From NCBI RefSeq assembly GCF_019578655.1, contig NC_063264.1, forward strand, positions 25,629,688 through 25,693,687: DNA of 64,000 nucleotides, read 5' to 3'. Every line of letters begins with the position of its first letter. The first letter of the stretch is position 1. The notes below the pieces were generated by a model, which saw nothing but the letters and a program-made list of their open reading frames with translations, made no database searches and was not told the DNA's origin. A program made the translations under genes and the position numbers. Positions 11,586 through 24,403 of this stretch are shown here, one piece after another. This DNA is from Ricinus communis (lineage: Eukaryota; Streptophyta; Magnoliopsida; Malpighiales; Euphorbiaceae).

Positions 11586-12350
11586 GGGGCAGATTCCTTC
11601 GGTTTCTCCTTTATTCACTAGTTTAATCTTACACTCCAAATCCAATTTTCACATACATAGGTATTAAAGAATTAATTAGAATTAGATAAAATAGATAAAA
11701 AAATAAAAAAATAAAATTACAAAAGCTAAAAAACCTAAATCACTAAAAATCCTAAGTAAAAAAATCATATTTAATTTAGATTTAATCACTAAATCATATT
11801 GAGAAAAGACCTAAATTTTTAACATTATAACATGTTTTAATCAAATTTAAAACCTTAATTGGCAAAATATCATATCTATAAAAAAATCTGGTTCATATTA
11901 TCAAGTTTAAAACCCTATTAATATGCATATTCATGAAAATATAATCTAATCATGTTTATCAAAGATAAAAACTCTAATAATATTTCTAATAGCAAACAAA
12001 AAAATAAAATAAAAGACAAAACAGAATGAAAGAAGTAGTTTTACGATGAGTATAGATGTATGGTGGAAGAAACCCTCAAGTTATCACCATGTATGTTGGA
12101 TTTACGAGTCTCAGGCGATGAGGAAGCAGTTGAATAAAAAACAGGTAGGAATCCAGAGCTGGATATGACTTTGGAAAATCTTTTGTCGATTAAAAAAAAG
12201 TTTCTAAAAGTGCTCTTTCTTAAGTAGCTAGTTTCGTAAAATTCTCTTTTTTTCTTTTCTTTCTTTCTCAGTATTTTTTCGCTCTTAATTTTACACACGA
12301 TCGAATATTAATTCTTGGCTCCTTTTTGAAATCCTAAACACCTCTTACTA

Positions 12351-12358
12351 TTTATAGA
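12351..12358 (-). promoter_or_regulatory. TATA-like box on the minus strand
   Basis: Minus-strand CTCTATAAATAG lies 5' of a purine-rich leader-like stretch that continues toward 12000. It could be the promoter of a decayed LTR; there is no gene behind it. Confidence 0.3.
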
Positions 12359-12540
12359 GGTAAGGTTTCAAAGGAAACCCTAGAGGAAGGGATATATTTT
12401 AGGAATTTATCGATAAATATTATATTTTATTTTTAAAATTCAAATCATTATCGATAAAAATAAAAATTATCATCTAGAAAGCCTTCTAGAATCTGTATCT
12501 AGACATAAAATCGTATGAAAAATGATTTCAGGGAGTCAAT

Positions 12541-12660
12541 CCAATTGGGATTGTGTAGAGCTAATTGGCTCTAGATACAGCCGATTCGGCTGTACATAGA
12601 GCTGATTGGCTCTATGTACAGCCAAATCGGCTCTATGTACAACTAATTGTCTCTATATAG
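12541..12660. repeat. AGCCGATCGGCT-like repeat cluster 2
   Basis: About five units alternating AGAGCTAATTGGCTCTA-type and CAGCCGATTCGGCTGTA-type palindromes joined by TGTACA words. Same family as the cluster at 11494-11585, about 1 kb away. Confidence 0.78.
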
Positions 12661-12779
12661 GAAACGTTTATGGAAAAATTGCAATTAGGTTCCTGAATTT
12701 GTAAAAATTACTATTTTGACCCTCAAACTTAATATTTTTGACAATTAGGTCTAAATTGATTTAAAAAAGCTAATTCTAA

Positions 12780-13052
12780 TTGGATTATGATATGGACATG
12801 GCCAAGCTTAAAGATGGACTTGATGGAGAGGACAACAAGAAAACCAAAGATAAAGCTAAGGATCCATTGAGCATGCTACAAGGCCCAATTACAAGGTCAA
12901 GGTCCAAGAAGCTACAAGAAGCCTTAATTGGCTATATGCAAGATCGGACTAGTCAAGGAAGCCCAATTGGTCATGCTAGGATAGGCCCAAGTAAAGACAC
13001 ATCTGAATGGGCTTTATTTAATATTTTGCAAGTCCAAATACATGAAGACTAA
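12780..13052 (+). pseudogene. Gypsy polyprotein C-terminal tail (relic)
   Basis: A 90-codon frame contains LQGPITRSRSKKLQEAL, a motif found near the C-terminus of many plant Ty3/gypsy polyproteins just before the 3' LTR. Upstream pol domains are missing. What follows looks like LTR sequence, which supports the placement. Confidence 0.6.
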
Positions 13053-13490
13053 TGTGGGCTAATATTTGGGCTGAAATCTCTTCTTTAAGTTCAGAACAAT
13101 GTTATTGCCTATTTTTCTTATGTGGCAGCTAGGGTTAATAGTTTTACTAGGGTTTCTTATGTTAGGTGGCTATAAAAACACCCCTTAAGTTGTGTTTTGA
13201 AAGAATTCGAATTTTGATAAAAATTATAGTAGTTGTTTTCTTTGCATATTTGCTTGAATTCTTGAATTCTTGTTGAATGCATAAACCACTTATCAAGGAA
13301 TTGATCTATCCTTGTGGCGTGTTAAGGGTTAGGGTTTAAAGAACTTAGTTTTTTTTTAGGTTCTAATCTTGATCAACCATACCTTGCAATCTGATTTAAG
13401 CGGTTCTTGGGTTTTGAAACTCAATTTGTTCTTGGGTTTCTAAGATAGTAATTCACGGGTTCATAATCATTAGGGTTCGTGGTTCTAATC
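13053..13490 (+). mobile_element. Probable gypsy 3' LTR remnant
   Basis: Directly downstream of the polyprotein tail. It has a TATA-like TATAAAAACA at 13171-13180 followed by a CT/A-rich leader, as in plant LTR promoters. Exact LTR ends and a second LTR were not found. Confidence 0.45.
13171..13180 (+). promoter_or_regulatory. TATA box of the gypsy LTR remnant
   Basis: TATAAAAACACCCC in otherwise mixed sequence, about 120 bp after the polyprotein stop; a plausible LTR promoter site. Confidence 0.4.
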
Positions 13491-14890
13491 CTTGGAGGTT
13501 CTTAACAGATTAACTTCGACCCCAACTTTGAATTCGTTTGTTCTTTGCCTCTTGAGACCCGAGAAAGTAGTAACTTTTATTATAAGATTTTTTATTTTTC
13601 TCTCGATATCTGCATCCGAAAAAGGGATGCTGACAGCTGGTTATGCTCTTTCCCCTCTAATGGCAGTTCTACATCCGTAAAAGAATTACTTCCAAAGTCT
13701 CCTTTAGAGTCAAGACTAGCTCCTTAGGGGTTGCCTTCACTAATACCATAATCTAGTCCAAGGCTTTGGTCAATGTCTTGCGATGCTCTAGAGGATGCCT
13801 CTAGCAATTGCTATACAGAGATATTAACCTGGGTTTTCTTCAGCTACCTTAATAGGGCGTCTTCGCTTATCTTTGGTTCACTATTCTTTTTCTCTCTTCC
13901 TTTCTTTGTTCCTTTATCTCTCTTCTCTTTCTCAAATTGCTTACTCATGTCATTATATACTTGTCCACCCCAGATGATACCCTCAACTGCATCGCTCGCT
14001 GATTTTTGTATTATTGTGCTGAATTACCTCAAATGTCTAGAGATCCTACTCTTTTTGATGAATTTTCTTCTCTTTGCTCACTTCTCCGGACTTTGAGACT
14101 CATAGCCGTAGAATACCGAGGCCCGAAGTTATCCTAGAGGTGAATGATAATGACTCACTAGTCATCATTTACATAGTGCTAGTTTACTCTCTCCCAATAT
14201 CTGATTTTCTCTCTCTCACATCCCAATATTTCTTTCCCTTGTGCCAAGGTTTCTAGCAATGATTCAACAGTTGTAAACACATAGTCTTCTAGGAAACCAG
14301 TACTTACCATCATGGTTGGATAAATTGGTGGACGAGCATTGTTATAATTTGACAGCGGGTTAGCACACTTCCTGTTTTTAGGTCTATAATCTTATCATCA
14401 TCTATTAACCTCTAGAATTTATAAAGAAGGTTGTTGCAGTTGTCTATCTTATGACCGTTCATCTAATGATATTGGTAGTAGGACCATGTGTCTTCCTCTA
14501 TCTGTACTGTTCCTAGTTTAATGAACGGTAGCTTTAGTAGCTTGTGCTCTTGTAATTCTACCATGACTTGGAATAGAGGAACTAGAAACTTAGATAATCT
14601 GCACGGTTGAGTCAGAGCATTGTACCCTGCTGCTAACACGTTCACCTCCTAGAGCTTGAGGCACTCCCACTACTTCTCTTGTATGCACTCTTTTTCAACT
14701 TAGCCTCTTCTATGTTTGTTGTGCATTCTTGCAAGTCCTCGAAATTCTTGATTAGATAGGAGACCGACCTCTCATATATATTAGGTAGCAAGACCTTAAT
14801 GACAAATCCAACTTGATCCCTTTCAGCTGCCCTAGTTATCATTTTTGCTACATTTGTCCTGAATTGAAGGATGAAATCCGAGGTCATCCA
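13490..14890 (-). pseudogene. Tat/Ogre-like gypsy gag relic (minus strand)
   Basis: The minus strand at 14887-14642 reads FILQFRTNVAKMITRAAERD, then NFEDLQECTTNIEEAKLKK. The same pattern appears on the plus strand at 62730-63080 (FMLSLRAKATRMVTRPSEQD and NFEDFKEYALNIEELEQKK), so both come from one gag family. Further along, 14645-14400 keeps YYQYH then NGHKIDNCNNL, matching the CxYH...GH...C pseudo zinc-knuckle of Tat/Ogre gag proteins, followed by a decayed linker to about 13490. Many stops and frameshifts are present. Confidence 0.72.
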
Positions 14891-17200
14891 ATACTATGTT
14901 TAGGTATCGTTCTTCGTATTAGGCCCATTTTGAAATGAACTATTAGTTTGAGGGCCCTAAAGATTACTAAAGGCCTTAAGACCAATTAGAGAAGCTCTTA
15001 CTAGCCAATGAGATTGGGACATGTTTCAGGGGTGAGGATGACGACTTTGTATCCTTCGCGAAAAGCCTAAGTTTTCCTTCCTAAAATAAGAGATTCTAAG
15101 TTTGAAAAGTTAGGTATAAATAGGGAAGGTTTATGAGAGCACCTATATCCGCCTACGCGGTGAAGCCTAGCTTCCACTAGAGTATATGAGCCATTGTCTA
15201 TCCTAATAATATTATCTTAGGCTATTTTACCACATATCCTTTTGCACATCAACCTTTTCTTAATCTTTTTACCCTGTAAGGTGAGGAAAATAAAGACTAA
15301 CCTAATGAGAGGATACATTGGTACCTTAACTAGTACTAGATGGAAGGCACATTGATGCCTTTGTTAGTCCTAGTTGGGAGACACTTTGGTACCTTCAGTT
15401 TTATCTTAGCATGCCATGGTGTTCACAACATTCACAGTTTTTATTAGCCCTAACCTAAGTGTCAGATTTATTTTAGCCTTAGCATTTAAGGTCAATATGT
15501 GAGGAGACGCAAGAGCTTACATTGGTAAGCTTAGCATATTTTATTTTCTTTGCATGTGAGGGGATACAAACAATTGCTAGGTTAAATTTTATCTGTTATT
15601 ACATTTGAGGTGATATCCTAAGTATAATTTAAACATACATAGAACAAGAGAGGATAATAGAAACAATACATAGATTAAGGAGATCAGTGATAAATAGGGG
15701 GCCTAAACATGCCAAGGGCCTTGAATCCTCCTTGAGGGGTGAAATTTTGGAAACCGACTACTCTGTACCTTGGGTTAGTACTAAGCACAAAACAAATAAT
15801 AGAGACGTATAATGAATTGAATAATGCGGGAAAAGTGGTAAAATTAAGATAAGGCAGAATTAGAACATTACATAAAATTAAATGGTATTAAAATAAATAA
15901 AATAATCTATGTTTTCATCACCGAGGTTGACCTCGTGCGGGTATAGGGTTCACTCATGCAAGGACAGTCCCCTCAAGACATAAAAAGCTCATAGCATTTT
16001 CTGAAATGCTAGCTTTGCATTTTGGAGGAAAAAGACTGAACCCGCGCGAGTACAAGGACCACTTGCGCGAGGTTAGTCCCTAGATTAGTGGAAATAGGAG
16101 AGACAATGTTGTTTTTACTTAAAAGTTGCCATTTGTGTTCATGTGGCCCCTAAAAACCCGTGCGAGCATGGGTTCACCTCGTGCAAGCTTAAGGTGCCAA
16201 CGCCTAGAACACGCCAAACACAACATTTGTAAGCAGAATGATGCCATGTTTGAGCCTTAGGCTTCCTGACCTTGGGCGTTCTTAGTGGCATAGTCTTTAT
16301 GGCCTAAAATTGACCCCATTTTAGTAGAAACTCAAAAAGATAAAACTAAAAATGACATATTTTGAGGGACAAGAGCTGACCTCGCATGGGCACAAGTTCC
16401 ACTTGCACGGGGTCAACGAACCCGGAAGAATATTTTAAAAATGAATAATAAAGAAAGATAGAAAATAAATCCAAAAATTAAATGGAAGAATAAATAAATA
16501 AAACAAGAATGATAGATGAACAAAAGATAAATGCAATGAGTGTTGAAGGTGTGCAAAAGATGGAAATAAGAATAAATTTGAGCCTTTAAGAGGCTACCTT
16601 TGCAACTTGACTTTAGCATGAAATCAATTTTTTTGAGAAGAAGGAAAAAAGAGACTGTGATCTTCTCAAAACCCCAAATTAAATTGCTCTCTTTTTTGAA
16701 TAAAAAGTGAAAAGTGCACTCTTGTCTCTTTCAAATAAATTATTTCTTAATAACCTCTAGACAAGTCAATCAACTAACCCTTTTTTTTATTAGACGAAGT
16801 CAAATATTTATAATGAAGCTTTGACAAGTATCAAAAGCTAATTAGAGGGAAATTTCCTACTCAAAAGTCCTCCCAATGGAGGATCGATACGCCATCAAGA
16901 GTTGACTCTTGTCCAGGCTGAAGGTGTGCAAGGTCACAGCATGTCCTCGCTCTATCCTTATGCTAAGCGAGGTTGGGCTAGTGTAGGTTTAGCATCTATG
17001 CGCACAAGCTTAGGGCTAGAGACCCATCCCCCTAAGTCAGCACTATTCTCACATGAGCTTACCTTAGACATGCGCAAGCTCATGTTAGGCACACGCGAGA
17101 CAAGTGATCCGCACGGGTCTAGGTGGACTCACACAGGCTAGGGTGAACCCGCGCAAAGTTACTCTAGACTCGCGCAAGCTTAAGCTTAAGGACCAAGGGC
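14891..17200 (-). mobile_element. Probable leader and LTR of the minus-strand Tat/Ogre-like relic
   Basis: Upstream of the minus-strand gag relic. Part of it (about 15240-15480), when reversed, resembles 59540-59700 of the plus-strand Tat-like element: both contain repeated GGTACC/ATGCCTTTCAT-type words followed by a TTTCCCTCACCT-type block. No LTR ends or primer-binding site could be fixed, so the limits are approximate. Confidence 0.45.
15925..17185. repeat. Dispersed GC-rich degenerate repeats (CTTGCGCGAGG-like)
   Basis: Words such as CTCGTGCGGGTATAGGGTTC, GCGCGAGTACAAGGACCACT, CCGTGCGAGCATGGGTTCAC and CGCATGGGCACAAGTTCCAC recur within AT-rich surroundings, and 16890-17185 has a denser run of CGCGCAAGCTTA-like words. 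They look like a degenerate tandem or phased repeat in the retroelement leader or LTR. Confidence 0.6.
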
Positions 17201-17599
17201 TTTTCACATTTTCTTTCTCTTTTTTGCGAGCAATTTCTTTAGAGTTTTAGTACCCACAATCCCTTTTCCTTTATCGACTCATAACCTGTTAAACTTTCTC
17301 ATCATCAGACTTCATATAACTCTAGTTTCTGAATTTCAATGATAACAATATTGAAGGCATTCAATTTTTTTTTAAAACCACGTCAACTTTTCTTTTTCTT
17401 CTACTTGTTTCTACACTTCAGTTTTACTTTTACATTTATATGTATTTTAAATTACTAAAATTTAATTACTAATGAATAATTAATTATATTTATTCATATA
17501 TTTTATATTATCGATGAAATTATAGTTTTAAGTATGATATTTTTATTTCTTTTTACATTTCATAGATTTTTATTTTATTTATATTAATTTTTAACATAT

Positions 17600-18300
17600 A
17601 GATGAATAATTTATAAGCTGGGTAAATAAATTAGTAATTGGCCATAAACCTCCTTCTATTTATGGCACATATGATCAATGATGGATTAATTTTGTTTATC
17701 TCCTAATGCAATGTACTTTATGTTAAAAAATTTAATTTCAACTTTAAAACTTTTTATGATATTTTTATAATCTTAAATACAAAGTTTATTATGTAGATAT
17801 ACTACAATGTAGGCCTAGCCACAAGACAGTTTAGGGCTAAAACCGGATGGTCAAAATGGACAAAACCGATCAAAATGAAACCATGCTCGAATTAGACTAA
17901 AACCAAAGAGGGAGCCATTCAGGAATGGTTTTCTTTTAGCTGGAATCAGGAATCTAAGTTGTAAAAAAAATAATTCATTTTAATTAATTTTTTATTTTTT
18001 TATAAAATTATTATAACCGATTGAAACCAGAATCATAAACTGACAGATATATATATTATTATAGTTATGATATTTATATTTAGGATATAAACTAATATCA
18101 ATTAGAATATTTAATATATATGTTCCATTACTTATTTAGTTTATCTTAGAAATTATAATAATTAAATGAGAATAGACTAATATAATATTATCCTTGATAA
18201 TATAAGGTATAGTAAATTTAACCATCAAATATGAATATGAAATTAATTTACAAATAAAATATATAGTTTATTAATAAAATATTTAATTCAACCGTATAAA
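17600..18300 (+). repeat. Dispersed repeat copy A (partner at about 54550-54990)
   Basis: It shares with 54550-54990 the words GGGTAAATAAA(T/C)TAG, CTAATGCAAT, AACTTTTTATGATATTT and TTTATTAATAAAATATTTAATT in the same order and orientation. The middle part has ACCGGATGG and AAACCATGC-type words like hAT subterminal regions. Probably a non-autonomous transposon family; ends not defined. Confidence 0.55.
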
Positions 18301-19768
18301 GCGTAAAATTTTAAATGAATTAGTTTATTTAATATATATTTAGAACAGGCTGAATAAGAAGATTTTAAATTAAAATAAATTATCTAGTAAAATTTATTAT
18401 ATATTTATTTATACCTGAGTTATGCTTATTGCCATGTGTTAGTTTCTCAAAATTAAATTATTTTTCTATGCATTGCAGGACTATTATTAAATTTATAGAT
18501 ATAATTTAATAAAAAAATTAATATTTAATATTAATTTATAATATTTTAAAAAATAATAGCAAACTAACTATTTTTATATGTTCTCAATTTTTTCTAAAAT
18601 TCTAAGATTTTATTAATGCAATAATATAAAAATTATTTTAAAATATTTATTAATAAATTTTGATATTATAAAAATTAACATTATCAATATAATTGATATT
18701 AGTATTTTTATAATTAGAAATTATTAAAAATTAAAAAATAATTTATTAGTGAATATAATTTCTAAAAAAATTAATTTCTATAACTAAAATTATTAAAAAA
18801 TTAATTTATTAGTTAATATAATATTAAAATATAATTAATACACTTTCTTAAAATAATTACTATTTAATTAAAAAACTAATTATTATCTAATAGAAAAAAT
18901 ATTTAGTATTAAATATTATTTTTTAGAATTAAAATCAATGTTTAATTAGAAACGTAATTTATTAATTAATAAATTAATAGAAAAAACTATAAAATTACAC
19001 ATAAATTTAAATATTATATGTTAAAATAAATAAATGTATCAAAATAAAAATTTTATTTGTTAAAAGTTAAACACATATAAAAAAAATCTAGATTTTAAAA
19101 ATTAATATATTTATATTATATATATAGATTTCTCATTCAGAACTCGTTTATTAACCCATAATTGAGAGTTGAGGGATAGGGAATGGAGATCCACACGTAC
19201 AAACAGAGATTCAGAACAGATATCCAAATCTAATTTATTTTTGTCAAGAAAAATTGTGGCACCTGTGAAGCCATAACACATTTATTTGAAAATAAACGCC
19301 AACCGTTATTGTCCAAGGATTTGATTTGATTTAGACCCGAAAAACGAGAGGCTGTTCCTTTGCCTCTTATAAGTTTTTCTTCCTTACAGGAGCACAAAAC
19401 ATACACATACATTGCTCAATTTTGGTCCAAAGACACCAGTGGTCTCAACTCTTTCAAAACCATAAGAAACACAAGACAAAAATCAGTCTTATGTGGTCTT
19501 ATCGGATCCACTCAATACATAACTCATACTTGTGTTGTCTGTACAAAAAGAAACTTCCAAACTGAAACACCCATTTGACATCTTGTATTCTTTTTATTTT
19601 TTCAAGCTTTTTTGATAATAAACCCACTATCTCGCTTTTTTCTTGTTTCACTCCAGTTAATTTGTCTCATGGAAAATTGAATTGGATTTGCTATCTGGGT
19701 ATTTGATTGGAGAGTGAAATTTTGATACTTCATCTTTGTTAGATTTGTTTCTGGTTCTTGTTAGAGAA
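18301..19768. other. AT-rich intergenic DNA and SPS upstream region
   Basis: Very AT-rich to about 19130, then a more balanced 600 bp that should contain the SPS promoter and 5' UTR. A 72-codon frame at 19360-19578 lies within it but has no recognisable product and is probably leader sequence. Confidence 0.5.
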
Positions 19769-22700
19769 ATGATGTCAATGACATGTCAGAGTCTTGATTT
19801 TGGGAGGACTGTACTTGATTTGGCAGCTTGTGGGTGCTCTTCCAATGCTTCAATAGATAGGTACTCAGTGAGGAATTATGCAAAGCCGGTTTTCAGGAGT
19901 TGTAATAGAGACTATGCTGCTAGAAGATTGCTTTGTTGCCGGCGAGACTCTGCTAGATGTAGATTATCCTCTACAAAGACCCCTGAGACTGTGCTTAATG
20001 GTACTTCTTTAAATTTGCTAAAGATGATGCTCTCTTTTGATACTTACAGTATTTGCTTATTAGAATGTTCAGCAGTAATAGCCTTGTTTTATCCAGTTTA
20101 TTTCTTTATTTTCCTTCTTGGTGCTACTTTTTTAGGCTATAGCGTGACTTCATTTGGATTTGGTTCATTGTAACTTTTAGCTATCAGTAGCTTGTAGCAA
20201 TGGCAATGGTTTTGGTTTCTGTAGCACAGTTTAAGAAGTGCCTTTTAACTAACAATAGTAACTTGCTTGCGTGCAATTAAGTGCTTCATTTTGTGTACTT
20301 GACTTTTGTGCCTGCCACAACTTCAATAACTCAGCACTGAAACAATAGATCATCTTCTTTTTTTTTTCTTTTATTTGTGGATTCAACGTAGGAGTTGCTA
20401 AAGGTCCTGCAACATTGTTGGATTTGAAGGAGTCAAAAGGCCCAATTTCAGTGAAAAACTTGTTTGAAGGGGTTGCTGGTGATCTCCAGACTCTTAACCA
20501 AAACCTCCGGTTGGTGAGTTTTCACTGGCTTTTATATACTAAAGAACAAATAAAGTGTTGTATGCCTTAGGATGATGTTATTCATGTATACTTTTCCATG
20601 CAAGGTTATTATTCTCACTTAATTTCTTGTTTATTCATGCTTCATAGTGGTACACATAATTTCAGTATCATTCATGAATTAATAGATCTTCCTTTCTTTT
20701 TCATTAAATTGTCAGATGTATTTTCTTCATGGTTGAATTCATTTGACGTTATTGTAATTCTTAGAAATTAGTATGTCTAGCAGTGGGTATCATAAGTTCG
20801 CATTTATGATGGCTAGTTCCATGAATCAGTGGCAAAGTAGGTTTGATGTGTTGTCATAAAATAAAAGTAAGAAAATGTGCTATTTCTCATTGTATTGGCG
20901 GTGATAATGGAGGCCTGATGAAATTAAGAGACAAAAGAAAGGAGGGCAGTTAATGAAACATGAGTAGTGACCAATACCATGCTAGTGATCTGGTTGTTTA
21001 TTCACTAGGCTTCAGGAGTGATGATTAATGAAAGACTACATTCAATTCTTGTGTGTCTATTTGGAGAACCAAAGAAAAATCCATGTCTGCAAAAATCATA
21101 AAATTGATCTTGCTGTGCTATGGAGTTAATCCTTTTTGGCTTTTGTTGGAAACTATTTCAAATCATGATCGACTTCTATTCTAGTGTCTTACCTCAATTT
21201 TGCGGGGAACAACTTCAATTTGAGAATATCATAAAGCAATGGTGGAGGGATTTTAAATTTTGATTTCATCTTTCATCTGTTTGAAAATTACTATCTCAGG
21301 TTGAAGGCTTTGTGTTGTAGTTCCATGCTATAAGTAGCATGAGGCTTTCCAGTTATAAATATTGGCACAGAATTGCAGATTCTGTTCATTCTTGTATTCT
21401 TTATTCAGTTGGTGTGGCTGCATGTCTTGTGATGTTTTGGCGGTAAACTGAGAAAAACTGTCTTATACTACTATGTGCTTCTGTCATCATGCTCCATTTA
21501 ATGGTAAAGAGTTGGAAGTAAAAGAAACAGCATTATCTTATTCATTACCAATGAAATAATGAGAAAGCTATAAACACATAGTACAAGAGGCATCATTGTC
21601 TCTCATAGTATTGTGTTAATCCCTTTTCTTTTTGCTTTTACATGAGGGCTATTGTGGTTAGCATTAAGACTTGATAGGTACCATATATTACAATTGTAAA
21701 ATAATAATCAATTTAGGCATTTAAGCTTTGTTTATGTCTTCAAGCAACAAGCTATTCCTCACTATTTCAGATATTGCAGTCATGATAGTTATTCCATAGT
21801 TGGGCTATATAGACTGAACTATATTTACATATGAGCATAGCATTTGGTTTTCCTCTTATGATGTTCTGAGTGAGCACTAGTTAGGTTAGGAAGTGCACCT
21901 AGTTGGTTGTCACCTTTTGTGTATGATATGTTTTTTCATTCCCAAACTATGCTCCAATGCTACTCTCCAATTCAGTCCTTTAGTACAAGTAGACAAGATC
22001 AAATAGATTCTGGATAATTTAAGGAAAGAAGGTATGCACAGAGAATTTGAAGCTGCTTCAGTATTCTAATCTTTATCTGCTTATATATCTTTCTCAATTT
22101 GCTGGATTTCTGTTCAAAAATTCTAATATTGCTGCATAGAACACCACTTTTGGATGAATCCGAGTGGCAAATAGTGTTGCTCATGTCTATTTTAAATATC
22201 TAATCGAGAATCTGTGGTAGATTGTTGGTGCAGAAAATCCAGTTTTGATGTCTGCCGCTGAGCAGATATTTGGCGCTGGTGGGAAGAGGATGCGGCCAGC
22301 TTTAGTATTCCTAGTAGCAAGAGCCACAGCAGAAGTAATAGGATTGAAGTGAGTTTTATTTGGTGTGCTTTTCCAAGTTCTCTACATAATGCTAAATGAA
22401 ATAGAAAATTCATATTGTCATCCTTCATAACAGGGAACTTACAACAAAGCATCGGCGTTTAGCAGAGATCATTGAGATGATCCATACTGCAAGCTTAATA
22501 CACGATGATGTATTAGATGAAAGCAACATGCGAAGAGGTAGTACTTTGCATTTTACATGACAGTGACTCAAAAACATGGTACTACTGCAAGCTTAAACAG
22601 TGACTTAAAAATAAGCAAGCCATTTCAGAATTCCCAGAAGTATGGATGAGCTGCTAATGCTGTTATTCATAGTTGTCATCCACTACATTTTGTATCAGAT

Positions 22701-24403
22701 GCTGAGATCTGTGCTTTGGCTTTATGCTGGCATCTTCAGCCTATAAGCAATTATTATAAGATGCTTACTGACTTTCTTTATAAAACGCTCTTAATCAGGT
22801 CAATACACAAGATTCTGTAGAATGATTTAGATTTGTGTTTCTAGCAGCTGAAAGATCACTTGTGTTTTCTATATAATGGTTTTGCCCTCTACTGATCTTT
22901 CATTTGGGAAAATTACAAAAGGGATAATAGAAGATTTGATTTTATGAAGTTGCTGAAATATATTCTATGATACTTGAAATTCAGTTTCAAATTTTCTGTT
23001 TACTTTAAGAGTTCTCAGCATGAAGCATATAGTTAGATCCTTATTAATCTCTTTCCGGAACAGCAAGAACTTGTGAAGGCATCCTTCATTTGTGGACTTG
23101 AGAATTATTTGATGTCCTTTTCCCTATGTTTTGACGGCAATGCTTTTATCAGGTTTTAATGTATTATATGAAAGATCTAATGAGCCATAATAATTTGGAT
23201 ATTAAAAGATACAACAGTGAAAACTGAAAAGATACATCACTGTAGGAAACATGGGTTTCATTGCTTTGTAATGAAAGCTTAGCGAGTGAAACAAAAGGAC
23301 TATAAATAAAGATATGTAGCTGTAGGAAATTTTAATGATTGTTTACCATGTCATAATGTGTTGTATAAATGAAATGATAATGCCTTTGACAAATGAACTG
23401 CTGAAATGCTTCTATCTCATTTCGGCTGACTCCAATTCCAAATCATATTTTCTGACATGCTTTACTTTTTCATTTGCTTCATATGGTTTTGCATTTCATC
23501 TCTTTGTTTTCCTGACTTTGATTTAACTGCTGCTGATTTGCAGGAAAGGAAACAGTTCATCAACTCTATGGTACAAGGGTGGCAATACTGGCTGGGGACT
23601 TCATGTTTGCTCAGTCCTCATGGTACCTAGCAAATCTTGAAAACATTGAAGTCATTAAGCTTATCAGCCAGGTAGTTCAGCAACTCCTCTTATATGTCTC
23701 CCAAATTTCATAACCCAGTTTTTCCTTTTAGTTATAAATGTTATGTAATTACCTTACAATTTCACAACCTGGAGTCTGAGCAACACTGACTAGGAGAATA
23801 TGGTGTTATTCTCGAAACTAAAGTTCATTTACAAATTTAGTGGTCCCTTGGCAGGTTATTAAGGATTTTGCAAGTGGTGAAATAAAGCAGGCATCTAGTT
23901 TGTTTGACTGTGATGTTGAACTTGAGGAGTATTTGATCAAGAGCTATTACAAAACCGCCTCTTTAATCGCTGCTAGTACCAAAGGGGCAGCTATTTTTAG
24001 TGGGGTGGACAGGAGTGTTGCTGAACAAATGTATGAATATGGCAAGAATCTTGGTCTATCCTTCCAAGTTGTTGATGACATACTGGATTTTACACAGTCA
24101 GCCGAGCAGCTGGGAAAGCCAGCTGGCAGCGACCTGGCCAAGGGGAACCTGACTGCACCTGTTATATTTGCTCTAGAGAAAGAGACTAAACTTAGAGAAA
24201 TCATCGAGTCAGAATTCTGTGAGACGGGTTCTCTTGATGAAGCTATTGAGTTGGTGAAGCAGTGCGGGGGAATTGAAAGAGCACAAGAACTAGCAAAGGA
24301 GAAAGCTGATCTTGCAATTCAGAATCTTGATTGTCTTCCTCGAGGAGCATTCCGATCAGCCCTTGAAGGAATGGTATTATACAATCTTGAACGAATTGAT
24401 TAG
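19769..24403 (+). CDS. SPS: Solanesyl diphosphate synthase, plastid type (six exons, 420 aa)
   Basis: Trans-long-chain prenyl diphosphate synthase. It extends an allylic diphosphate with isopentenyl diphosphate to the C45 solanesyl chain used for plastoquinone-9. Exons: 19769-20000, 20392-20513, 22221-22348, 22434-22537, 23544-23671, 23855-24403; all introns are GT-AG and phases agree. The first-aspartate-rich motif DDVLD is at residues 185-189 (exon 4), and the second, DDILD, at 312-316 (exon 6). [42 protein letters not shown] and a LERID C-terminus match plant SPS proteins. The first 75-80 residues are basic, Ser/Arg-rich and poorly conserved, as expected of a chloroplast transit peptide. 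ATG 19769 was chosen because it opens the frame leading into exon 1; a second ATG follows directly. Length fits Arabidopsis SPS1/SPS2. A plastid rather than mitochondrial location is inferred from similarity. No lesions were seen. Confidence 0.95.

Larger units (their letters stand above)
10936..12660. other. Repeat-rich non-coding DNA, probable retroelement remnant
   Basis: No coding sequence was found. The stretch carries two clusters of GCCGATCGGCT-like repeats (listed separately) and a minus-strand TATA-like site near 12351-12358 (CTCTATAAA on the minus strand). The combination suggests a decayed LTR or leader region, but no ends could be defined. Confidence 0.35.

Noticed and set aside
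13773..14256. Plus-strand frames with Leu/Phe-rich, membrane-like translation
   Set aside because: They are antisense shadows of the minus-strand gag relic linker.
16902..17141. 79-codon plus-strand frame
   Set aside because: Arises within the GC-rich degenerate repeats of the retroelement leader; no recognisable product.
19360..19578. 72-codon frame upstream of SPS
   Set aside because: No similarity recognised. It is probably SPS leader or promoter; a regulatory upstream ORF cannot be claimed without conservation.
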